The notes under the pieces: generated by a model
Seen by the model: the letters and a program-made list of their open reading frames with translations, nothing else
The model's database searches: none
Told to the model about the DNA's origin: nothing
Shown: in pieces, positions 21,785 to 27,725 of the stretch
How positions within the stretch are numbered: position 1 is the stretch's first letter
Layout: each line of letters starts with the position of its first letter
Translations under genes and position numbers: made by a program
Assembly (NCBI GenBank): GCA_002399445.1
Contig: DHDR01000002.1
Coordinates: 1-27,725 of the forward strand
DNA length: 27,725 nt
From: Ruminococcaceae bacterium UBA4871
GTDB taxonomy: Bacteria; Bacillota; Clostridia; Oscillospirales; Acutalibacteraceae
Direction: 5' to 3'

Positions 21785-22557
21785 TTTTGACCTCCTTTTA
21801 TGAGTTTGCCAATCACAACTGTCCGCCCGTTCCTCTGCTCATAGGAGCAGGTAACGAGCATCATAATTTTATCTTTCGCTGTAACGCTCACCCCTGTTTT
21901 GTAAATAGACCTGCTCTGCAGGGCAGACAAAAACCGGGCATAGTCCGTGTCATCCGCGAACTGTGTCCGGTTAAACTGAAAATGATCCGGCGAAACGTGC
22001 AGTACCGCAAAAATCTCATAACTGTGTTTACCGGAAATGTCTTCGTAAAAAAAGCTTTGGTGTGCTTTCCAAAAGCTGAAATAGTTATATTTGGTAAGCT
22101 CCGTAAACATAGCGTCGTACAGCATATGATGTCCATAGATTACAGAATTGCGGGAAATTTGCGGCTTACAGTCATACTGCAGATAAAGGCTGCCCGCCTC
22201 CGCATACTGCTTTTTGTAGTTGCGGTGTAGGTAATAATCCGGCTGTGACTTGCTGCTCTGCAGCACCGGGTAGTCAATGTTAGTGCCAGGTACGGTCAGC
22301 CAGCCTTTGATGTCCGGATTGACTGCCTGCAGGCGCTGAAACTTTGTGCGGCTGTCCGGTACAGCTTTTGCCGCTGATGCGGAACTTACCTTGCTGCTTT
22401 GTGGAATTGGTTTGGAAATAATGCGGTTCAGTTCCTGCAGATCGGCCTTACTCTTACGGGGCTGCACGACAAAAATATTGAGAAGATAACCAGCGCACAA
22501 AGCAACTACCAATCCCAACGCAAACAAAATAATGCGGCATTTCGTATTTTTCTTCAT
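21781..22557 (-). CDS. Class B sortase
   Basis: The 258-residue membrane transpeptidase has a signal-anchor (about 9-31), a linker, then the sortase fold. WLTVPGTNIDYPVLQ (87-101) is the typical SrtB-like first-strand block. The catalytic residues are H143 (in VIYGHHM), C237 (in LVTCSYE) and R245 (in GRTVVIG). It should cleave the P(K/Q)TGQ signals of the two flanking adhesins and attach them to peptidoglycan or to each other. Class B sortases of Clostridia are known to accept (S/P)PxTG-like motifs, which fits. The start at 22557 has GGAGTGG 8 nt upstream; the frame is open to 22623 without a better site. Confidence 0.92.
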   Translation of the reverse strand: MKKNTKCRIILFALGLVVALCAGYLLNIFVVQPRKSKADLQELNRIISKPIPQSSKVSSASAAKAVPDSRTKFQRLQAVNPDIKGWLTVPGTNIDYPVLQSSKSQPDYYLHRNYKKQYAEAGSLYLQYDCKPQISRNSVIYGHHMLYDAMFTELTKYNYFSFWKAHQSFFYEDISGKHSYEIFAVLHVSPDHFQFNRTQFADDTDYARFLSALQSRSIYKTGVSVTAKDKIMMLVTCSYEQRNGRTVVIGKLIKGGQN

Positions 22558-22646
22558 GAGTAAATCCACTCCTATTCCAGTTTTTACGGACAAACTCAGT
22601 CCATTGGAACCACCCTCTTTCACAGTAATGCAGCAGTTTATCCGAC

Positions 22647-25600
22647 TTACTGTTGTTTTGCCTTTTTGCGGTTAACGAAAGCAAGTGCGCCAGTCGCTGC
22701 CAGTAACAGGAAACTTGCAATATAAGGTAGGATCGGACTTTGTCCGGTTTTGGGTGTTTTCGGTGCTGTTGGGATTTTTGTGACAGTAGCAGCCTTGACT
22801 TTCTGGTTGTCAATTTTGACACTGGCAATCAGATTTGCTTTGACCGATACGGTCTTATCAGCCGCCAGCACGTAACCCTTGTTGATTTTGCCCTCCAGCT
22901 CATGGATCGTGTAGGTACCAACCGGCAGATCCTTGATTTCAATCATGCCGTGGGTATCCGTCGTGAAGGTCTGGTTATACAGAGCACCATTGGCTTCCTT
23001 TCCGGTTACGCGGAACTGGATGCCGCCAAGCTGTCCGTCCTTTTTGCCGTCCATTGTTTTCACAATTTCCAGCGCGCCGGTCAGCAGCTTATCTTTCATT
23101 ACGGCTTTGACAATTTCACCATCCGCTTTGATTTCAAACAGATAGGCTTTCTTATCAATACTGTAATTGGCCGGAGCCTTGACTTCCTGATAGGTGTACT
23201 TGCCGACCGGAAGCTTCACCGTCAGCTTACCGTCCTTGTCGGTTTTTCCGGTAAAAACAACCTTGCCAGTGGAAGCATCCTTAATAGCAATCTCCGTGTC
23301 CGGCAGTGCTTTCGCCGTCACAAAATCAGTTTTACTAAACTCAAAGGTACCGGTCATGATCTGATCTTTCATGATAACCTTGACAATCTGTCCATCCTCT
23401 TTGATAGAAAATGGATAGGCTTTATTATCCAACTTATACTTAACTGGCGCGGAAACTTCCTGATAGGTATAATCGCCCGCAGGAAGATCCTTAAACACCA
23501 ATTTGCCAGTGCTGTCGGTTTTGCCGGTGAAAACGACTTTACCGGTTTTTGCATTTTTTATTTCAATCACGCAGTCGGGCAGCGGCTTGTTGTCCGCAAT
23601 GTCTGTCTTGGTAAAGGTAAAGGTGCCGGTAATCGGTTTGTCAGCCAATGCTGTCGCAGCAGTCTGACCGGCAGAAATTGTAATGGTATGAATCGTGCTG
23701 TCCAGCACATAATCGTCCGGCGCTTTGGCTTCCCACCATGTTGCCGCACCTGTAGGCAAGCCAGAAATTGTCAGCCTGCCGTCTGTGCCGGTTGTCGCGG
23801 TATGGGTTGTGCCAGTGCTGTCTTTGAGAGAAATTTCAGCACCCGGCAGGAAACTGCCCGTCAGCCGATCTGTTTTGGTAAGCGTAAAGTCACCGGTCGT
23901 CGGCCCAGCAGGAGGATAACTTGGTGTAGGTGTCGGCGGTTCTTTTACGTCATACGGACGATTGAGAAGCGGCGTTTTTGTCGTTGTCACTTCAATCGTC
24001 TGGCTGTGCTTCTGGTCAGGCAGGCCGTTGACATCCGTTCCAACGCCGCAGGGATAGTACAGCAAATCATAGGCTTCGCTGTTCAGCGTATAACCGTCTG
24101 CTGTTTTCAGTTCCTTGACGTAATAGTCACCCACTGGAATGTCAACGGAGAGTTTTCCGGTCGGCTTGCCGTCCTGATCGTACAGAACGTTGGTTGCCTT
24201 GCCGTTTTCGTCAAAGTTGAATCTGGAAAGCAGCGTATCTTTTTTAGCAATCACGCTGCCGGTTTTTGCGGAAACAATATCTTCGGCTGCGTACAGGCCG
24301 AAAACACAATCTTTGAGCAGTTTGTCCGGCGTGGCTTTCAGGTGCTTGCCCTCATTGGCCGTGTTCCACTTGTAAAGGAAATTGGTGGTGAGGTCAAGTG
24401 TCTGCGCCAGCACAACCGGCTTTTCTGCTTCTTTGGAACCGGAACTGGTTCCGCTGGATGTACTGGAACTGCTATCATCCTTTTTCGGCACTTCTACCAC
24501 AAAGGTATACGGTGTCGTTGTACGCAGATCAATCTTGTCCGGTTCCGGCGTAACGGTCATGGTGGCAGTATACCTGCCGCCGACCGCCAGCAGCTTTGTC
24601 AAAACTTTCTGCGGATTATCCCCTCTTTTGAGGGTGATGGTCTGGATGGTGTCTCCCAGTTTTGCGGCAGGCAGGACTTCCTTGCCGTCTTTATCCTTGA
24701 CCGCAGGAATGTTTTGCGCAGCCTTAATGACAACGGCTGCACCGGTGTAGTCGAGATTTTTTGCAACCGGCAGTTCAACGAACCGCTTTACAAGAGAAAT
24801 GTGCGCCTGCTGCCGGGTGTCGTTGGCGGTGCATTCCACATGTTCCAGCGGAGCAAGAGCGTCACTGGTTTTCACCAATGTCTTGATACCGGCCAGCCGC
24901 GCTTCTTCACCGGAGTAATCCAGATTTTCTTTGGTAATCGTCTTGTCGCTGCTGTTGTTCTGCGTATTGGAACCGATGTAGTGCAGTTCCTGCGGATTCA
25001 GCTTGGTATCAGAAAGATCAAAGGCAGCATTGTGTGTATCCGTTATCGTAAACGGGACTTCTTCATCCGAAAGCATATATCCCACCGGGCTGTAAAGTTC
25101 CTTGAAATAATACTTTCCTTCATAGAGATTGCTGGTGGTAATCTGGCCTTTGCTGTCGGTCATGGCCGTTTCCACCAGTGCATCTTTTTTGAGTGTATCG
25201 GCAAAGGTAAAGCTGATTTCACGGTGCTTGCCGTATTTGTCGTCTACACTGTATGTCTTTGAAAGCGTCGTGTTGCGGTTGCTGCGCACGGTACTGTCAA
25301 TGTCGCGGGCGGTGATGTCCTCGGCGGCATATACGCCGTAAATTGCACCGGACAGCGGATTGTTGGTGTAGGTAAACTGCATATTTCCGTCACTGCCGGT
25401 TGTGCTGGTTGCGCCGTCTGCGGTTTTGGTGAGCGTTGCGTTGCCCAGAATCGGCGCATCCGCAAAATTGACAACCAACGTCTGATCGAGCGGGTCAACT
25501 GCGCCGTTAAGCGTAAAATGCACCGGCTTATCGGTAAGATAATAACCGGTGCCTGTATGAACTTCATAGATATCGTACCCGGCGCTGCCCCATTCGAGCA

Positions 25601-27725
25601 GGTCAGCGAGGTTTGCAGCGCCTCCCTGATCATTGCCGGTGACATTGCCTTTTTCGTCCGTTTTCCAAACGGTCACTTTGTTAAGCGCAGCAGAAACAGT
25701 CTGGTTATCTGTCACCCAGCACTTCCGGGTGCAGTCCCAAACCTTAAAGTAGAAATTGCTGTAAGGTACAATCTTTCCAGAGACGGAATCTGTTTTCTGG
25801 ATGCGTATGTGACGAGCAGTCACTTGATTCTCAATGTAAAGCGGTGCGGTTTGCCCATCCACTGTTTTCACATCCACGCCGGGATGGGCAGATTCGTATT
25901 CAGACAGATGGGTGCTGAACGGGTCGGAGTTGTCAATTTCATCCCAATATGCCCACAAGTCCTGATCCGTCATGTCCTTGTTAGCAATGATTGGAATATC
26001 CGCACCGGCCATCATGATAATTTTGTTGCTGATGATGGTTGCCGCAAAGCTGGCCGCTTCTGCGGCTGTCGCCTTGCGCGCGCCGGTTTTTGATAAAACG
26101 GCAGCGGTGTTCAGTGTTCCGGTGTTATCGTACATGCTGCCGTCCGGGCCAAAGAAATAATCCGCATTGGCAAGCGCAGCGTACTGCGTTTTGCAGAGGT
26201 TGTAATCATCAATCGTGATGTAGTCGTTGTAACTGTCCGCGTCATAGTCCGCGTTGGATTCCACATCGCGCAAGACTTTGTCACCGTATAAATCCATGCG
26301 GGTCATGCCGCCGACTGAGCCGGAGAGCGGGGGGTTATGTTCCACACCCAGCCCGTTGTCATTGCCAAGACCATTGCCGACGCGCACAACTGTCCAGTCT
26401 TTGATAGTGGCGTTCCAGTTTACCTGTGTGTCCACCCACTGGAATACTGGTGCGGCCTTGTCGTACCCGGTAATGGGGTCGCGCTCTACCACGATATACT
26501 CCGCATAGGGCAGCAGGCAGCTTGTCCATTCGCCAGTCTTATCGGTCGTGCGGGTGTCCACAAGTCCCTTGACGTCCCCGGGGTTTGCTGCAATTTCCGC
26601 AGAGGTCATTTTGTGACCGTCCTTTTTAGAAATACCGAAATTGTACAGCACCGTGGTACCGTTGTGCAGTTCGCCGGTCGGGTTCTTTTGCGGTGTTGCA
26701 GAGAGCATATAAATATCAAACACAATACCGGGTGCCGGTGTCTTGCCCTGATTATCGTCGCCGTCTACATTGCCGTTGGGGTCTTTCTCTAGGAATTTAT
26801 AGCCGTGCAGATAACCGTCTTTGACTTTATCTTTATTCGTAACGGTGCCGTCCGAAACCAGCGTGCCGGTTACAGCGTCGGGGCTGTCCAGCAGCGTAAT
26901 CTGCGAGGAGGTCAGATCTGCATGATTGCCGTTAAACAGACAAACAAACTCCTGATACCAGCTGCCATGATACTTCGCGTAATCGTTGTTATCGTAAAGC
27001 AGATACCCCTTCGGGGCGTTGGTTTCGATAATGGCATACCGCACACCCTGCTGCAGAGGGGAACTGCTGGCACTGCCGGAGCTGTCTGTTGTAAGCGTCT
27101 GGACAATCTCACCGATTGGGCGGCCGCTGTCATCATGACCATCTACCCGGATAATCTGATATTTTGCGCCCGCAAAAGTCGCGTCACCCTGCGGTTTATT
27201 GCCGGTTGCGTTCTCCCAGGTACCGCCCGCAGCTAAAATGCTGCCGGTGCCTTTGTCGCGCTTATGTACGGTAATGATGGATTTTTGCTGATAGTTGTAG
27301 AGGTTCGTGCCGGAAACCGTGCAGCCGCCGTCATTACTGAAAACATAGTTGCTCGTGCGGCTTTGGTTCCAAGTGTAGCCGCCCTGCGTCGTGGTCGTGT
27401 TGGAAACCTCCGATACGGAGTTGATGGACGGCTGTGTGTTGGGCGCAATCCCGTCGATGGTCAGGGAAATAGATCCGTCCGACGCACTCGTAACGATGAA
27501 ATCTTTCGTCACAGATTTGAGCGGCGGGTCGGTAACGGTCTGACCCGCTGCGGTCATCTTTGCCAGCGCATCCGTATCAATCACCTGATAAGTGGCATTG
27601 ACCTTAATGGAACAGCCGCCAAGCCCGGCTTCATCCAGAAACTCTCCGTACTTGTGGCCGATCTCTGTTGTGACAACTGTATTCTGTGTATCTTTTACGG
27701 TAACCTGTGTTGTCACCATCTTTCC
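22647..27725 (-). CDS. Giant SpaA/Cna-B surface protein, N-terminus beyond window
   Basis: The frame is open to the right edge, and no signal peptide is visible, so the visible 1692 residues lack the true start. The body is a chain of SpaA/Cna-B-type domains with K-T-D starts and Y-x-E-x-x-A-P-x-x-Y ends (YAIIETNAPKGYLL, YYFKELYSPVGYML, YTYQEVKAPANYSI). These typically form Lys-Asn isopeptide bonds that stiffen the stalk. A Pro-rich hinge lies near 23890-23935. Three similar modules then lead to the sorting signal TPKTGQ, a hydrophobic stretch and NRKKAKQQ. It probably acts as a pilin-like or collagen-adhesin-like stalk anchored by the sortase encoded just downstream. Confidence 0.88.
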   Translation of the reverse strand, partial: GKMVTTQVTVKDTQNTVVTTEIGHKYGEFLDEAGLGGCSIKVNATYQVIDTDALAKMTAAGQTVTDPPLKSVTKDFIVTSASDGSISLTIDGIAPNTQPSINSVSEVSNTTTTQGGYTWNQSRTSNYVFSNDGGCTVSGTNLYNYQQKSIITVHKRDKGTGSILAAGGTWENATGNKPQGDATFAGAKYQIIRVDGHDDSGRPIGEIVQTLTTDSSGSASSSPLQQGVRYAIIETNAPKGYLLYDNNDYAKYHGSWYQEFVCLFNGNHADLTSSQITLLDSPDAVTGTLVSDGTVTNKDKVKDGYLHGYKFLEKDPNGNVDGDDNQGKTPAPGIVFDIYMLSATPQKNPTGELHNGTTVLYNFGISKKDGHKMTSAEIAANPGDVKGLVDTRTTDKTGEWTSCLLPYAEYIVVERDPITGYDKAAPVFQWVDTQVNWNATIKDWTVVRVGNGLGNDNGLGVEHNPPLSGSVGGMTRMDLYGDKVLRDVESNADYDADSYNDYITIDDYNLCKTQYAALANADYFFGPDGSMYDNTGTLNTAAVLSKTGARKATAAEAASFAATIISNKIIMMAGADIPIIANKDMTDQDLWAYWDEIDNSDPFSTHLSEYESAHPGVDVKTVDGQTAPLYIENQVTARHIRIQKTDSVSGKIVPYSNFYFKVWDCTRKCWVTDNQTVSAALNKVTVWKTDEKGNVTGNDQGGAANLADLLEWGSAGYDIYEVHTGTGYYLTDKPVHFTLNGAVDPLDQTLVVNFADAPILGNATLTKTADGATSTTGSDGNMQFTYTNNPLSGAIYGVYAAEDITARDIDSTVRSNRNTTLSKTYSVDDKYGKHREISFTFADTLKKDALVETAMTDSKGQITTSNLYEGKYYFKELYSPVGYMLSDEEVPFTITDTHNAAFDLSDTKLNPQELHYIGSNTQNNSSDKTITKENLDYSGEEARLAGIKTLVKTSDALAPLEHVECTANDTRQQAHISLVKRFVELPVAKNLDYTGAAVVIKAAQNIPAVKDKDGKEVLPAAKLGDTIQTITLKRGDNPQKVLTKLLAVGGRYTATMTVTPEPDKIDLRTTTPYTFVVEVPKKDDSSSSTSSGTSSGSKEAEKPVVLAQTLDLTTNFLYKWNTANEGKHLKATPDKLLKDCVFGLYAAEDIVSAKTGSVIAKKDTLLSRFNFDENGKATNVLYDQDGKPTGKLSVDIPVGDYYVKELKTADGYTLNSEAYDLLYYPCGVGTDVNGLPDQKHSQTIEVTTTKTPLLNRPYDVKEPPTPTPSYPPAGPTTGDFTLTKTDRLTGSFLPGAEISLKDSTGTTHTATTGTDGRLTISGLPTGAATWWEAKAPDDYVLDSTIHTITISAGQTAATALADKPITGTFTFTKTDIADNKPLPDCVIEIKNAKTGKVVFTGKTDSTGKLVFKDLPAGDYTYQEVSAPVKYKLDNKAYPFSIKEDGQIVKVIMKDQIMTGTFEFSKTDFVTAKALPDTEIAIKDASTGKVVFTGKTDKDGKLTVKLPVGKYTYQEVKAPANYSIDKKAYLFEIKADGEIVKAVMKDKLLTGALEIVKTMDGKKDGQLGGIQFRVTGKEANGALYNQTFTTDTHGMIEIKDLPVGTYTIHELEGKINKGYVLAADKTVSVKANLIASVKIDNQKVKAATVTKIPTAPKTPKTGQSPILPYIASFLLLAATGALAFVNRKKAKQQ
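23080..23640 (-). repeat. Tandem Cna-B repeats near the C-terminus of the giant adhesin
   Basis: Two consecutive modules of about 92 residues (about 275 nt) share KTGKVVFTGKTD- and AGDYTYQEV-type blocks and the same spacing from TGTF-F-KTD to VMKD. A third, more diverged unit (TGALEIVKT) follows. Boundaries are approximate. Confidence 0.75.

Noticed and set aside
22740..25262. 840-codon open frame on the plus strand
   Set aside because: It is the antisense of the Cna-B repeat region. The minus frame has domain structure and a sorting signal, while the plus product is Cys/Arg-rich with no recognisable pattern.
1..27725. CRISPR array, tRNA, rRNA, insertion sequence or integrase
   Set aside because: No regularly spaced repeats, cloverleaf, rRNA motifs, transposase or recombinase signatures were seen in any frame.

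Overview
The window reads as the conjugation core of a Gram-positive integrative conjugative element (ICE) or conjugative plasmid. All supported genes lie on the minus strand, so transcription runs from right (27725) to left (1). The family set is typical of anaerobic gut or fermenter Clostridia (Oscillospiraceae-like): a MobP2/MobL-type relaxase, an ArdC-LtrC type fusion, a CwlT-like lysozyme, a class B sortase and Cna-B/SpaA surface proteins. The taxonomic guess is an inference from family flavour and moderate GC, not a proof. No integrase, rRNA, tRNA or CRISPR array is visible, and both ends of the element lie outside the window.

Surface module (27725 to 17158). A giant SpaA/Cna-B adhesin, open at the right edge, is followed by a class B sortase, an 84-residue protein of unknown role with a TTG start, and a second 1445-residue adhesin. 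The second adhesin has an AT-rich beta-helix head and a Cna-B stalk. Both adhesins end in a P(K/Q)TGQ sorting signal, so the sortase probably anchors both, perhaps as donor-recipient adhesins.

Control region (17157 to 16710). A 78-bp direct repeat (69/78 identical, copies 193 bp apart) carries an extended -10 in each copy, and each copy is followed by an intrinsic-terminator-like hairpin. This gives two promoter-terminator units in series in front of the transfer operon.

Transfer operon (16709 to 3252). In order: an 83-aa acidic protein; a 947-aa ArdC-like protease/ssDNA-binding protein fused to DUF3991/TOPRIM domains; a 91-aa basic protein; a strong terminator hairpin; a VirB2/TrbC-like pilin; a long hairpin; a coupling protein (T4CP) split into a membrane-anchor ORF and an ATPase ORF; a VirB6-like channel protein; a VirB3/TrsC-like protein; a TrsD-like protein; the VirB4/TrsE ATPase; and a TrsF-like membrane protein with a coiled coil. 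The order from TrsC to TrsF matches what I recall of staphylococcal pGO1/pSK41 transfer regions. The split T4CP carries a perfect A_AAA_AAG slippery heptamer exactly in the 73-nt overlap and in the correct phase to fuse both halves by -1 frameshifting; this is the most striking observation here.

Mobilisation module (3251 to 464). A palindrome-rich intergenic region with two 30-bp repeats is the best oriT candidate. It precedes a ribbon-helix-helix protein, a TraD/MobC-like coiled-coil protein, a third accessory protein and the relaxase. The CwlT-like lysozyme, normally part of the transfer apparatus, follows and runs off the left edge, so the mobilisation genes sit inside the mating-channel gene set.
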